The notes: generated by a model not told the origin, from the sequence alone. Shown: positions 32,831 through 45,417, counted from the stretch's first letter. The stretch is DNA of 64,000 nt from Medicago truncatula (GCF_003473485.1 NC_053043.1:39966576-40030575), one strand, 5' to 3'. Made by a program: numbers and translations.

Positions 32831-33205
32831 ATGTGTAGATTATTTGATTATCCCTCACATTCACATATCCATCTTGATGGTTGTATTGACTCATTCACAA
32901 TCAATAACTTTGATTTTAATTCAAAGATAGAAAGCACCATGTCTGTTGGCAAGACAAAGAAAACCAAACGTAGGACATACAAGTTGATGTTGGAGACCAT
33001 TCCAGAGGAAAGAGAGATATGTGTTGATAATAATGACAATGATATTCATCCAGAAGAACTTGAAAAAACTTACACTCATTTGGAAATTGATTTACAAGTA
33101 TTGAGGAAGTACTTCGATATGGGACTTTGTGTACTCTGCTTTAGCTTGGGTTACATGGTTTCTACTAAATTTCATCCACGGCCCAAGTTTTCTTCATTCT
33201 TGTAA
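32831..33205 (+). CDS. Orphan small protein, paralogue B
   Basis: 124 residues from the ATG at 32831. From MSVGKTKKTKRR onward it parallels paralogue A (MLETIPEERE, PEELEK, HLEIDLQVLRK, MGLCVLCFSLGYMVSTKFHP) and ends at SSFL. The N-terminal 36 residues (MCRLFDYPSH..., FTINNFDFN) have a DNA-level counterpart in copy A, but there the ATG is out of frame. The basic patch could be a nuclear signal, and the hydrophobic stretch near the end could be a tail anchor; both are guesses. No known family recognised. Part of the block duplicated from 25.96-28.3 kb. Confidence 0.6.
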   Translation: MCRLFDYPSHSHIHLDGCIDSFTINNFDFNSKIESTMSVGKTKKTKRRTYKLMLETIPEEREICVDNNDNDIHPEELEKTYTHLEIDLQVLRKYFDMGLCVLCFSLGYMVSTKFHPRPKFSSFL

Positions 33206-33329
33206 CATATGTATGTAGCTGTAAATATTAGAAATTTCAATGACCTTAAGTTGTAAATATCGAGAATAAATTTAAAACTATCTAAATAATGACAGTGGTG
33301 CATTATTTTGGAATATTTCAGAGATTTTT

Positions 33330-34780
33330 AGAATAGTTGGACAAACTTGATTTTGTATAGAAATGACGTTTTCACATCCATCTACTCTAAAAATCAGGCA
33401 TTGTTTGTGGTTGTATCTTTCAAGTGTTTATATATAAAGTAGTAATATAGACCTATAAACAAATTAGTACTTTTACTTTGTCTAATGATTCATCGAATGT
33501 ATATTTGCTTGTACAACGAAGCAAATGAGATATTAGATTCAATGGTCTCAAAAGTACACCATTGAAGATGCCAAAAAGTATAAATTTGTAAGATAAAAAC
33601 ACCAATGTTCAATTGTCTAAAGATATTAAAGTTGAAAATATCGCTCTTTGGCATGTTAATTTTGTACCTAGGGGCTAGGATTCTCACCAAGAAGCTGCTT
33701 GAATCATGGATAGATTACAGTCGTAATTGATTGCACAAATAATCATGGAAAAAAGGAGTGTAAGATTGCAAGGTCCTGGTCAAGGGCTTTGGCTTTGGCT
33801 TTGAGAAAATTAGTTCAGAACAAGACTGACGACAAACTCTAAAATTTCTATGGATGGCAAGGACAGTTGTTCCGATACTTCATCTCCAAACAATGGCTGT
33901 TACCGCGCAGCCAACACATGCGGCTTCACCAATCAACAATGCCAATCTTCAATGGAGAAAATTTCTAAGGGTGGCAGGAATGTGTGTGTGTCCTCAACAT
34001 GCACAAAGCTGTATATACCATCTTTAAGCCAAAGTCATTGTCATCTATCTACCAATCCCAAACTACTCGACCAATGAGCATATGCAAATAAGGTATGTCA
34101 ATACACCAACTCTTCTCCCCTACCATTCTTCCTCTCACCTCTTGGGTTACATATTCCAGTTTATTTTATAGTTCGAGCTATTCTACATTTTTTGCAAATG
34201 CCAATAGGAGCTTGATGTATCCTATGAGATTTGCGCAATTACACAAATAAATCCTTGAGGGCAGTACATAAATAGTCGTGCACCTCAATGTTAGTGTTGG
34301 TATGTCAAGTGTAAGTAAGATTCTTGTATTGAATGAAAAAGTGGATATTGAACAACATATAAATGAGAGAACTCATAGGTGTGATGTGATATCCAATCCA
34401 CTTGTTTGATTGCTCCCAATCTAATGATCTCAATGTTAGTGTTGCTCCCAATGTTTAAGGCTCCCTTCGTGACCAAACAGTTATGTGTTTGTCATACGTG
34501 TGAGTTGTTGGTCAAGATTTAAGAACAGATAAGGCTGGCTTATCCTAACTAACGGACACAAGCTAAATTCCCACAAATGTTGTTTTTTGTAACAAGAAAA
34601 GAAGATTGAAGATACCTTTTGGTAAACCAAGATAATAAAGGTGTGGTATGAGAAAGAGAAACATCACTATCAAAAATTATATTACAATTGTAATGCTACT
34701 CTGCTCGCTATATTCCTATGCTCTCTAGAATACATTAATCTGCTCACTACACTCTTCTCTCTAGAATGTGCTTCACTCGA
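33330..34780. other. Intergenic, unassigned
   Basis: No supported gene. A 75-codon frame at 33850-34077 has no recognisable domain. CTCAATGTTAGTGTTG occurs at about 34286 and 34429, a short direct repeat that may be retroelement debris. The rest is unassigned. Confidence 0.35.
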
Positions 34781-35550
34781 TGCGCCTTAAGCACCAGAAA
34801 ATGCAAGCCACGACCTGTTTAACTGAATGAGAATTGATTTCAGCATAGTCACCCTGAAAAATGAAATACAAATCTCAATAAAACTATTTAGTGGCAAAAG
34901 AGAGAAACAGTTACTAGAGCAAGAAACAACACCAACAATATATTTGCTGAATACTAAGGACATACTCAACATTGACTAGGATCCAAATGGTTAGGTTAAT
35001 TATAAAAGTTACTAGTAGAATATCAAATTAATTTTTAGTACTAATCTCTAAAATGCACTCACATTCCAACCATATTCCAGTTCCAGATTCTTCATAACTG
35101 ATTTCATAGGAAAATAGTTTCACTTGGTTCACATTACTCGGAAATTAAGCCATTAGGAGTGAGCTATATAAGCGAGAGCATTGGAGAGATTACAAGAGTA
35201 GTGAGATGATAGATTAAAATCACACTGTCACTATTAAGAAAAGCACAGGCTTCAGAACTAGAATCCTAAGATTTCAAGTTTGTTTCGTTTGAGAAAATAT
35301 TATACTCCTTGTTTTCAAGTATTTGTTCAAGAAAAAATTTAAAATAACTGTTTTCATATTATATTCCTCTTCGATGTTATGTTTGCATAGGAAAAATCTG
35401 TTATTTTGTTTCTTAAAGTAATTGCTAAACATTACTACGGAAATTGCAATTCTGTGAAAGTATTAGATAAACCATACACAATTACATATTGTCAAAAAAA
35501 AAAAATCTAGTTAATTATACTTACTAACATGGTATATATTCTGTGAAGAC

Positions 35551-38188
35551 TCAATCTGCATCTTTTATTTCGGCCTCAACATCAATTGCTTTACCAGAAT
35601 CCTTGTCTGCCATAAACGAAACATGGAAACACAGCACCATCAACAAAGATTAGGGATAATAAAGAATAAAGAGATAAGGGAGAAATTTAATTTAAACAAA
35701 ATGTACTAATAACTTGTGAAGGTTACCATTTTTAGAACTCGAGAAATTGTCGAATGCTTGTCCAAATGTTGTAGATTGGTTTGAAAAATTCACAGGTTCC
35801 TTGACAAACTCATTACCATCAACTGATATCAAAATAAAAGTTCTTCAACGGTAAGAAATTTGCACATTTTGAATTTTTTTTTTAAATGAAACAGTGATGG
35901 ATGATAAAACACAGTGAACAATTTTCTAACCACAGCTTACCAGAAAAAGGTTGACCGCAAAATGGGCACAACTGCAATTCTTCATTTAAAGTGGATCTGT
36001 ATCAAATAATTATACGTATAAAATAACGATGGCTAGTTCGAACTACTTAGAAATAAATCATCTATAATTAGCTTATTAGAATGTAAATAAAACACATCTT
36101 ACTTGAAAACCTGAAAATCGTTTCCACAGTTTGGACACTGCATATAGAAGAACACAGACACAACAATGTCTAATTAAAAAATAAACCACAAGAAAATTAA
36201 TTCATCGTTTAAAAAGTGTATAAGTTGAAAGTTCGAGAAGTTTTTCAGATTAAGTAATGAAGAAGCCTCACAGTGCCTTTCATTATATCTCGACCTGCCC
36301 ACCAAAGGAAAGCACCAATACCTACTATCGGTACTAACACTGCAAAGATCTGCGTAGGAATAAAGAAAAACAAGAAGAGGATTAAGAAAAGTTAGATGCT
36401 TAATTTACATGTATAAGTTTTGGAGGAATACATAATTTACTAGAAGACATTATCAGCTAAGGGACAAAAAGATAGATCTTTGAAAAATTATTTACATTGA
36501 ACAGGAAGAATTACATCACACAAATAGCCTAATAATGTAGAATTTATATATAGTAACGTAGTAAGCTAATTGCATGAAAAAACATAGAAAACTATTCTTC
36601 GCTTATTCTTTATTCAGTTGACACACTCATGTCTGTCTTGTTTCTTGCTTCTTTGGATAGGTTATGTAAGATTTGGATTCATAACAGAGTTCAATTAGAA
36701 GAATGAAGAATGTTGCAATCAGGATAGGGGAAGATTCTACAAGGAGTTTAAAAAGGTAAACCTATTTGATTGGCTCATATTTGACTTTTCTGTTTACCTG
36801 CTATTTATCTATCTTGTTGCAAGATGATAGCAAGAGGATGAACGTTAACACTACGGTAAGGTTGCTGATTGCTACCTCTTAAATTTTAGATTGAGCCTAA
36901 CTCAACCATCCAAAACTGACTTGTAAGGCAAGGAATGTCTCGCATTTCCTTTTTCAGGCCGTGTCTCATACCATCATATGACCCTATCATAGACGCGTCT
37001 TACCGCATTTCTAAAGCATTTACAAGAGGCTAATTCCGCAAAACCATAATTTAAGAAATATAGTCTTTAAAGTGAATAAGTAAAGGCTTATCTAACGGGG
37101 TAACATCAGGGTATAGGTAAAATTCAGCAATCTCTGTGTAAATTATGTTTGTATATAATGAGATCGCACACCTTGTATTTATAATGGTTTAACAATAAAT
37201 ACATTGAATGCTTAATTAGTAAGCACTAGCCTAAGAAGTAGTATACTCTAGCAGTAAAAATAATCAATCTAGGAAGCTGTACAATTAAAGGAATATCTAG
37301 AGATTCTTAATTTTAACGGTATACATGCAATGATTGAGGACCAACTAGTTACAACTGGTCCACATCAATCCGCAATATAACTGCGATTGTAATTTAATAT
37401 CAACAAGATGAGTTCAAGATACTAGACACTGATTAGCAAAGTGGTTCCTATTCCAGACTAATTACTCAACAAAGATATAAAAAAAACCACTGCAATGCCA
37501 TCTTCAACAAAATTGCTTAAACATGGACTAAATCACCCAGCACATCTAGTTTCCTCAATCAAGATAGACTTGAAGTATATACAGCATAAACAGAACAATT
37601 GATATACAAACTAACAATACTTCAAGAAAATTATAACCTTATTAAACTAAATTTAATTCATACACACCGTCAGGGTAAAGATTTTCTATGCAGTTGATCA
37701 AAAGTAATCGTTAGATCATTAAAAACATTCGACTTTATTTTTAATACTATTTCTAAATTAGCCAATTAAAGCAAACCAAGAGAGAGTACCCAAATGGAAA
37801 CAATAGCATCAATTATCCAGCCAAGTTGTCCAGTCATTGATAGATAAGTCAACCCAGCAGCCAGAGCAAGATTTCCCAAAATCCTAGCAGTGCTACCATC
37901 ATCTCTTCCACCACCGTTATTGAATCCAAACCCTTGATTATTCTTCACCAAAACCACTCTTTTTTCCTTCTTGCACCCCTTTTCTTCACACATACCTCCA
38001 TTTTTAAACACTGCACCTCCCAAAAAAGACCACCTATCCCTGCATGCTCTCAACTTGAAACTACCCAGATGAAAAGAATTAAACTTTGGGTCTAAATTGG
38101 AGAAAGAAAAAGTGGGTTGTGTCTTGTATATGCTATCATTGGGTTTCAAGTGTGAAAATTTGATGGAGAATTGTACAAGAGTGGACAT
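35551..38188 (-). CDS. Probable plastid membrane protein with C-terminal zinc ribbon
   Basis: Six exons (38188-37790, 36349-36272, 36137-36103, 35996-35941, 35822-35727, 35606-35551) join with intact phases and GT...AG sites into 239 residues. The N-terminal about 60 residues are rich in Ser, Phe and Lys, like a chloroplast transit peptide. Residues 104-154 form two hydrophobic segments (ILGNLALAAGLTYLSMTG; IFAVLVPIVGIGAFLWWAG). Then CPNC (Cys160, Cys163) and CPFC (Cys181, Cys184), 17 residues apart, form a four-cysteine zinc ribbon or rubredoxin-like site, followed by an acidic tail ending EAEIKDAD. A small plastid-membrane protein with a soluble metal-binding knob is inferred; I cannot name the family or partner. 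No other gene is close enough to suggest function. Confidence 0.82.
36350..37789 (-). other. First intron of the zinc-ribbon gene
   Basis: A 1440-base intron with no supported internal gene or transposon termini. It is AT-rich and holds ordinary non-coding sequence. Confidence 0.6.
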
Positions 38189-38505
38189 GGGGAATATTGA
38201 ATAAGGGTGAAGTAAAATCTTAGTGTACTTATGGAGTTAGAAAAGGTTTAGACATGTCGAATGGAACATTGTAGATGATGATGATGTTGTTCTTCTACTT
38301 GTGTCAAATATCATCTTTGAGGTATCAACTTAGAAGTTGAATTCGTTAACTCTTTTGATTTTCCTTCACATGTTGTTCTTTCCAAATCCAACGAACACTT
38401 GCCACGTTGGTTTTAAGGACACGTTCAATCTACATTATCTTCTTTGGTTTATCTAAAAATATTCCCATGAAATCCTAAAACTATTATTCAAAAAATAGGT
38501 ATATA

Positions 38506-38894
38506 CTCGATCCGTCTCATGTTATTTGATACAATTGATTTTGTCACGCTCATGCGTGATAATGTAAAATACATAATCTTAAAAAAAAAATTATAAGTCA
38601 TTATTTATTTTTTTATATTAATAGAAAAGAATGGTTTTCTATTAAGCTCAATTGGCAAAAATGTCGAAATTGTTAGGCCGGATGTCATGACCGGGGTTCG
38701 AATCCCGTACCTCCACTTGTGTGTGTGAGTTTATAATGACTTTGTCATTTCGTCCATCTATCAAAAAAAGAATGGTTTTTTCTTTTTTATCAAAGCATTA
38801 AAATAAAAGATATGAGAGGTCTGAACCAATACAACAGAGTTACATCAATAATATACATTTTTAAAGTACGTCATTTAAAATGCGACGAAAGGAG
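38506..38894. mobile_element. Degenerate Stowaway-like MITE hosting a SINE
   Basis: TA|CTCGATCCGTCTCATGTTATTTGA on the left pairs imperfectly with GTCATTTAAAATGCGACGAAAGGAG on the right. Removing the SINE (38639-38765) and one copy of its duplication leaves about 250 bp, a normal size for such MITEs. The right TA is not preserved. Confidence 0.5.
38639..38765 (+). mobile_element. tRNA-derived SINE nested in the MITE
   Basis: AGCTCAATTGGC (box A-like) and GGGGTTCGAATCCC (box B) are followed by CGTACCTCCACTTGTGTGTG, TTGTCATTTCGTCC and an A-tail. A 14-bp target-site duplication, AAAAGAATGGTTTT, lies at 38625-38638 and 38766-38779. A relative is at 41259. Confidence 0.82.
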
Positions 38895-39504
38895 CATTTT
38901 TTATGCTATACACAAAATAAGTGGTTAAGTTTTTTAAAAAAATTGTGTTAAGTTTGTTCATTTTTTTTAGAGATGTTAAGTTTTTTCATAAAAAAGACCT
39001 AAAATATATTTAAAGGAAATTTTAACCAGTATTTCTGGAGTAGTATTAAGGACCTTAAATGGTAACTTTTTATAAAAATTTGTGTAATGGATGTATTGAA
39101 AATTTAACATTTTTTAAATAATAACTTTTATATAAAAATTTGTGCAATCAGTTGATTAGGGGCACTCACTCTTGAATTTGTCTCATGTAACAGGAAAAAA
39201 AAAAAAAAAAAATTTGCTACTTGTTTTCCGGAGACAAAGAAGAAGAAGAAATAGCAAATACGTGGGTTTGATCAAAGGCACATGTAAGTGGGATTTTAAT
39301 TGAATATCTTCTCTATCTATAGAGAAGATATTCACTTCAAATACCACTTAGGAGAGTGCTATCTCATCGTAGGAGAGTGATTTTGCATTTGCAGATTTTG
39401 TTGAAAATTTCATTGCAGATTTTGTTTGCATGGAAATCAAACAAGGGAGTTCCATTAAAACGCGGTAAAGGAGAAAATGTAAGAAATATTCTACTGAAGC
39501 AAGG

Positions 39505-40692
39505 CTGCCTTGAACGTGGGTGATTTCAAGCGTGCTCGCTAACTGTTTGATAATATTCCTCATCCAGACGCCACTACTTCTTCAATTTGTATTTCATCTT
39601 TATCCACTCATGCTCTTCCAAATGAGGCCATTAACATCTATACTTCGTTGGCGGGCACGTGGGATCAAACCTGTCAGGCCTGTGTTCTTGGTAGTTGTTA
39701 AGGCTTGTGCTGCTTCTCGTGAATGGTGATGCCTTCAGAGTTAAGGAAGTTCATGATGATGTAACTTAGTGTGTGGGGTATTGTCTGATGTTTTCATTGG
39801 CAATGCATTGATTCATGCTTGTGGCAAATGTAAATGCGTTGAGGGTGCGAGATATGTTTTTGATGATTTGGTTGTTTGAGATGTGGTTACTTGGAACTCA
39901 TTGTCCTTGACTCCTCGTGATATGTTAACTATGGATTTCCCCGGCAGGGTCTGAATATTTTTCGCAAAATGGGATGGAATCGGGTGAAACCAAATCCAAA
40001 GACTATAGCGAGCATCTTGTCTGCGTGCTCGGATTTGAAGGATTCAAAATCAGGTAAAACAATTCATGGATTTGTGGTGAGACGTGGGCTGGTAGAAAAT
40101 GTTTGTTTGTAGTGAACTTGTGTGCAAAATGTCTATGTGTAAGAGAAGCTCAAGCAGTATTTGATTTGATGCCTCATCGAGATGTTGTGTCATGGACTAG
40201 AGTTTTAATGGCATAATTTACAAACAAAGAATACGAACAGGGTGTTTCCCTGTTTTCGCATATGAGTAGAGTGGAGTTAAAGCAGATGAAGCTACATAGA
40301 GCGTTGTTATTGGTGGGATGTGTGGAGAACGGGCGAATAAATGAGGCATTGGAGATGCTTAGAAAGATCCAAAATATGGGATTTAAACCCAATGAAATAA
40401 CAATTAGTAGTATCTTACCGGCTTGTTTTATTTCAGGAAGCTTGAGAATGGGCAAGGAGATATATACATTGCTATCTCTTCAGGCATTTGAAAGTTTGGG
40501 ACTTGACAAGAACAGTAGCTCTAGTATACATGTATGCCAAATGCGGTGATTTGAGTCTTTCAAGGAATTTCTTCAATATAATGTCTGCGAAAGATGTTGT
40601 TGCTTGGAGCACGATGATATTTGCAAATGGGATGCATGGGAATGGAAAAGAAGCACTTTTTCTCTTCGAGAAGATGCTACTATCAATTTAAA
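39505..40692 (+). pseudogene. Pentatricopeptide-repeat (PLS-type) pseudogene
   Basis: PPR proteins bind organelle RNA, and PLS-type members mostly specify RNA editing sites. Successive frames show DNIPHPDATTSS, LPNEAINIYTSL, YVFDDLVV, DVVTWNS, FRKMGWNRVKPNPKTIASILSAC, KSGKTIHGFVVRRG, MPHRDVVSWT, INEALEMLRKIQ, KPNEITISSILPAC, LVYMYAKCGDLS and KDVVAWSTMI. They are separated by at least four frameshifts or stops (for example near 39730, 39880, 40110, 40215 and 40500). There is no terminal E or DYW domain, and homology ends near 40690. It is not expressible as one protein. Confidence 0.85.
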
Positions 40693-40699
40693 AATTTAA

Positions 40700-41255
40700 A
40701 AATATGATAAATTTGACACGCCCAATTGCAGATGGGTGTTGATTTTAGATTCAGCAATTGATCTTGTACTTTAATTTGAGATGCCTTGATATGGAATAAA
40801 GGACAAATGAATTTATAATTGGTTTGTTCAGATTAAATACATGAAAATCAGTTGATGAGGGGGAAAACTTGCTTACCATTTTTATGTGAGTTTTGAAATA
40901 TGTACGGAACTATGATGTGTGGTAAAGCTTTGCACGTTGTCCACTTTGCTACAACCTTCTACTTCCTCGTCTCTTTACTTTCAATCAAATTAAAGAAATG
41001 ATAGTTATAAGTAAGTATTTTCCTTTCATCCTCTACAAAAATGCTTTCAAAATAGGTGAAGAATTTCCCTCTCTTCATCTTCCCCGTCTTCCCCTCTCTA
41101 AGCTCTTCCATTCCTTTTTTGTTCTTAACTCCCAAAAATAGTCCAGTCCCCTAGTCATGTTTTGATGTGGTGCTTACTTCGGTGTAAGTTTTTTTTTTTT
41201 TTAGATGTGGGTCTTAAAGACAAAAATGTTTTTGGGATAATAGAATCACACAACT
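40700..41255. other. Intergenic, no gene seen
   Basis: AT-rich spacer downstream of the PPR relic, with nothing recognisable. Confidence 0.4.
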
Positions 41256-41258
41256 TTG

Positions 41259-41383
41259 TTCAAAATCCTAACTTAACTCATAAAAAGTTATAATTGTAAG
41301 GTCGGACGTTGTGATCAGGATTCGAATTTCGATTCCTCCACTAGTGACTATTGTTATTTCGTCTATATACCAAAATTAAAATA
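41259..41383 (+). mobile_element. SINE, same family as the copy at 38639
   Basis: GGTCGGACGTTGTGATCAGGATTCGAAT...CCTCCACTAGTG...TTATTTCGTC parallels the SINE at 38639 (GGCCGGATGTCATGACCGGGGTTCGAAT...CCTCCACTTGTG...CATTTCGTCC). CACAACTTTG/T flanks it on both sides. The head is truncated or diverged. Confidence 0.65.
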
Positions 41384-41399
41384 ACACAACTTTTTGTTT

Positions 41400-43330
41400 T
41401 TTGATTAAGGCTTGAGAAAAACTTGAAATGATGAGGCAAAGCTCAATACAACCCTTCTCATCTTAATTATCATGTGCATCCTAGCTTTAACTAAAAGAAC
41501 TGCTATTGGTATAATGCTTGGATACACGAAGCACTAATCCATGTTCAAATTACATTGAGTGAGTATTTCTCTAGTTAAACTTACCGTGACTACAAATAAC
41601 TTGGTATCATGTTGTAACCATCTTTCTCTTCTCATTTTTGTGGATAGAATAAATTATCGAACGTTATTAGCTTTTCATAAATATGCCACTTGGGTTAGTT
41701 TTGCTTAGCGCACATTGAAATATAGAATTGTTCATGTACGAAATAATTATAAGCATGCAACAGATCGGCATGAATGAAGCTGGATTAACATGAAGAGAGC
41801 CTCCATCATCTTCCTAGGTCAGCTAGGGAGCTATTTCCCTACTCAAGTGGGCATTTTCTAGTCACACCAAATGTTATTAAATATAAATATTATTTTTTAT
41901 CTTATTTGAAGTAGTCTAGTGGTTGACTTGAGATCTTAGAGTTTACTCCTCTTAAGATCTCATGTTTGATTCACTTTAATGCCAATATCCATACTGAACT
42001 TTGCTAATGTATTTTCTATACACCCAACTTCTTTAAGCTCAAATCAAATGTATTCTTGGAAGAATAGACAACGGTTTAGAGTTGGTTAATTAGGAATCTT
42101 CACTTTGTCCTATAGACTTTTATTTACAATTAATCTACATAATATTCAATTTCCTACCAGCTAGCCTTCGTATAAATCACATGGACAATACAAGTTGAAA
42201 TTTTTTATACAAACTATACAGTTTTTTTAAAGGAATGCAGGTTGATTATGTACATATTATTTACTTTTTTTTTTTATTTTTCTCTTTAGGGATACAAATT
42301 ATTTCCTTATATTTATCATTTGATCCTTGGTGGACAAACCGAGCTTCCAAAAAGATTGAGGGGTTGTTTGAATCATTTCTAGTTTTTAGAACCGCAACCT
42401 AAAACAAACAAACAACGGTTTTTCACAAAAATCACAACCACACTTTTCTGGCCGTTGCCTAAAAAGAATGGAAAATTCTATGATGAAGTCGTTAGAATGA
42501 CTTTTCTGGTGAAGTTAACACTAACATAAAAAATGTAGTGAGTAATACCCCACTGTTTGTAAAATGACATCAAAAGTTCAGTCCTCAAAGTATCATCAGT
42601 TCATCAGATTAACAAGACTATATTTAATCGAATTTTATCCTACCTTGTTTTAAGGGTAGCACCCCACAAAGTGTAACACTTAATAGTATCACATAATATC
42701 ATTAACTCTGTTTCCATGTTACTAGATGAATTATTATTGATTATTAATCTGTAATCAACAATTTAAAAATAAATCAAACATTAAGATCAAAATTAACTTT
42801 TTTAAAAAAAGTTAGTTTTCTGATTGCACCGTAGAAGCTCCTTATAAGAATAGGCAGCGGTTTTTTACTTCCACGCTTTTTAAATCATGGCCTAAACCGA
42901 ATGGACAACGATTATTTGAAGGGGAGTGGACAAAATGTAAAAATCAGGCAACACTAATTAGAGCTAATTATTGCCTATTACCACTTTTTACAACGATTTC
43001 ACGGTCCTGATCTATACTTTTGTTGTCAAAAATGTTATGGTGTAACTTACTCTTGCTAACAATTATCACAAGAGGGTGGAGCGTTGCCTTTCTAATATGC
43101 AAAAACTAAGTGTTTTCGAATATATATTCCGTCTTTTTTAATTGTCGCATTTGCTAAAATAATTATTCTTATTTACTTATCGTTCATAAAGTTCAATGTA
43201 ACGTTAATTATTGTTTTGTTAATTTATCTTTGGTAATTTATTGCAAAGAGATAAATAAATTGGTTTAAATAATAAATAGTTAAGAGTATTATAAATATTT
43301 TTAGAAAGGACAAAAAAGATGAATGTTGCG
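41400..43330. other. Intergenic, no gene seen
   Basis: No reading frame supported. A weak inverted resemblance between 42360-42480 (GGTTGTTTGAATC..., CGGTTTTTCAC) and 42830-42930 (CGGTTTTTTACTTCCACGC..., GACAACGATTATTTG) might be an eroded TIR element. Confidence 0.35.
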
Positions 43331-43335
43331 TTCTA

Positions 43336-43455
43336 TAAGTACAACTCAGTTAGTAGCTGCAAGAACAATGATATGCAAAGTTGAGATTTAAACATAGACT
43401 CTTTACTTCTTCATATTTAAAATATGTGAACTTCGACGACTAAACTATTTAACAT
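43336..43455 (+). mobile_element. SINE-like sequence, degenerate
   Basis: CAACTCAGTTAGTAGC (box A-like), AGTTGAGATTTAAAC (weak box B) and a body ending ACTTCGACGACTAAACTA resemble the SINE at 21559. Box B is mutated and the target duplication is unclear. Confidence 0.4.
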
Positions 43456-44242
43456 AAAAATGGATGCTGCATTATTTGGACACTTTCTTTGATTACTCCC
43501 CCATTCTTTTTACTTTTGACTTGACTATGAAGGTGTGATTAAACCGCTGTAGTTAATTGATTAGCGTGAGGGATGACAGCAATCAATTATATAAATTTGA
43601 TTGACAACGCATAAACATTTGGTTTTTTTCTTGCCATCTTTGTAGTGATTACATTAGTGAAGGCAATCAACAGCACACATATATAGACGAATGATTAAGA
43701 CTGGCTAACTGAATTGAATAATATGGATACTATATGTCTTTTCAATGCATGTATATATGTGCATATGGAATAAAGGGCATAAAATAAGCCAGAGAAGAGG
43801 CCCAGCCAAACGAATAATGTTACAATTAAGGTCCCTTCAATAATCACATCTTAGTTGTTATTAAGTGGACTTAGATATGCTCTTGGCTCTTACCGAAGTT
43901 TGGTCCTGCACCAAAAATTATTGGAAGACCAAAATTACACATCAATTACAATAGATAGATATAAACTACACAAATACAATAATAACCTATAGCTCATGAA
44001 GAATACTTTTAAAAAGTAAACAGACTACCATGAATATGTGATTATTCTTATCTATGGTATTCTTCAATGCTTAGTCTTTTGTTGGTGTTGACATTGAGGA
44101 TAGAGAAATATAAGAACTTCTTAAAGCATGATTTAGCAATGACAGTAAATAATAATCAATGTGCCACACTTGTCTGTCATGCTATGATCCCATAGTCCAC
44201 GCCTGTCCATATTAGGTCACACCCTCCTACTTATTCATTTTG

Positions 44243-44400
44243 TCTACTTACTATATATTATAAAATTAAGTTTCTAGAATTTTACTATTTTGTCCCTAGG
44301 AGGGGCATTTTAGTAATTTCCAATTGATATAGGGCATTTTAGTGCCACATCATCATTTTTAGGGTGCATTTCCCATTTTGCCCTTCACCATTTTTTTTAA
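44243..44400 (+). mobile_element. Candidate Helitron 5' end
   Basis: TCTACTTACTATATATTATAAAATT resembles plant Helitron left ends (TC start, then an AT-rich tract). The following module (GAGGGGCATTTTAGTAATTT...) recurs at 47082-47115, so two related copies may be present. The expected A before TC is G here. Confidence 0.4.
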
Positions 44401-45220
44401 TTATTTTATAATTTTTATATTTTTAATAAATTTTATAATTTTTATATTTTTAATAACATTTAACTATTTTTCAATTTTTATTTTTTTTTTAACCATTTTC
44501 TAAATTTTTTTTCCTCCCAAATTCAGTTGCTTTTACACTACTACCGTTGTGGGAGATTAAGATACCGTTTGACCCGGGTTTTTTTTTCAACTTCTCTACA
44601 TTTTTAAGGAGAAGTTAGGCCAAGTACATTATCAATTAAGTACTTACTAAAAAATGTACTTTTTTTAATGCATAAAATTGAATGGAATGAGCTTTGGCCA
44701 ATAGTTGTTGAATGCTACTTCAAAAAACTAACTTCCCGACAATTTATTTCACAAGCATCTCTCTTCAATTCACGTTGGGAACCTTTTCTTTTATTTTCTA
44801 ATATTATATTTCTATATGTTTTTTTCTTCCATTTAATTTTTTTAGCCGTTCCATTTAATTTTTTAAAGGAGGTTTCATTTAATTTTATTACATTTTTTTC
44901 AAAGAAATTTTATTATCTTTTTATCATTTATATATTAAATTTAAATATCGTTTAATCCTAACAACCTCACAAATATTTTTATTCACGCTATCATTTAATG
45001 ATACAAAATATTTTTATTTTCCTTCTTCAACCTCCCAAATATACAGACACACATATTAGCGTTTAGAGTAATACTTTATGTGTGTCTGTTTTTTTGTTAC
45101 GCTAATGCGTATAATTTTTATAAAATTTTCATTTTAATTAAAAGTACAATTGTAGATGTCTTTTCTTCAAAAAAAAGTATAGATTTCTAAAAAATTATGC
45201 TTATCTTATATATATATAAG

Positions 45221-45250
45221 AAACTAAACATTGCAAAATAGAAAAGGTAT

Positions 45251-45340
<90 letters not shown>

Positions 45341-45417
45341 CCTTTATATCGTAAAAAAATATGCATATTTTTTTCTTATTCAAAAAACTAAACATTGCAA
45401 AATAGAAAAGGTATTAT
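45221..45417. repeat. Long (TA)n microsatellite between 33-bp direct repeats
   Basis: A pure TA tract of about 78 bases (45258-45335) lies between two identical 33-base sequences beginning AAACTAAACATTGC (45221-45253 and 45385-45417). The open frames across the tract (repeating Tyr-Ile) are artefacts. Confidence 0.9.

Noticed and set aside
33850..34077. Cys/Ser-rich 75-codon frame as a small secreted peptide
   Set aside because: No signal peptide, no conserved cysteine spacing and no paralogue in the window.
38680..38710. tRNA gene suggested by GGTTCGAATCCC
   Set aside because: The box B belongs to a SINE with A-tail and target duplication; no cloverleaf can be drawn.
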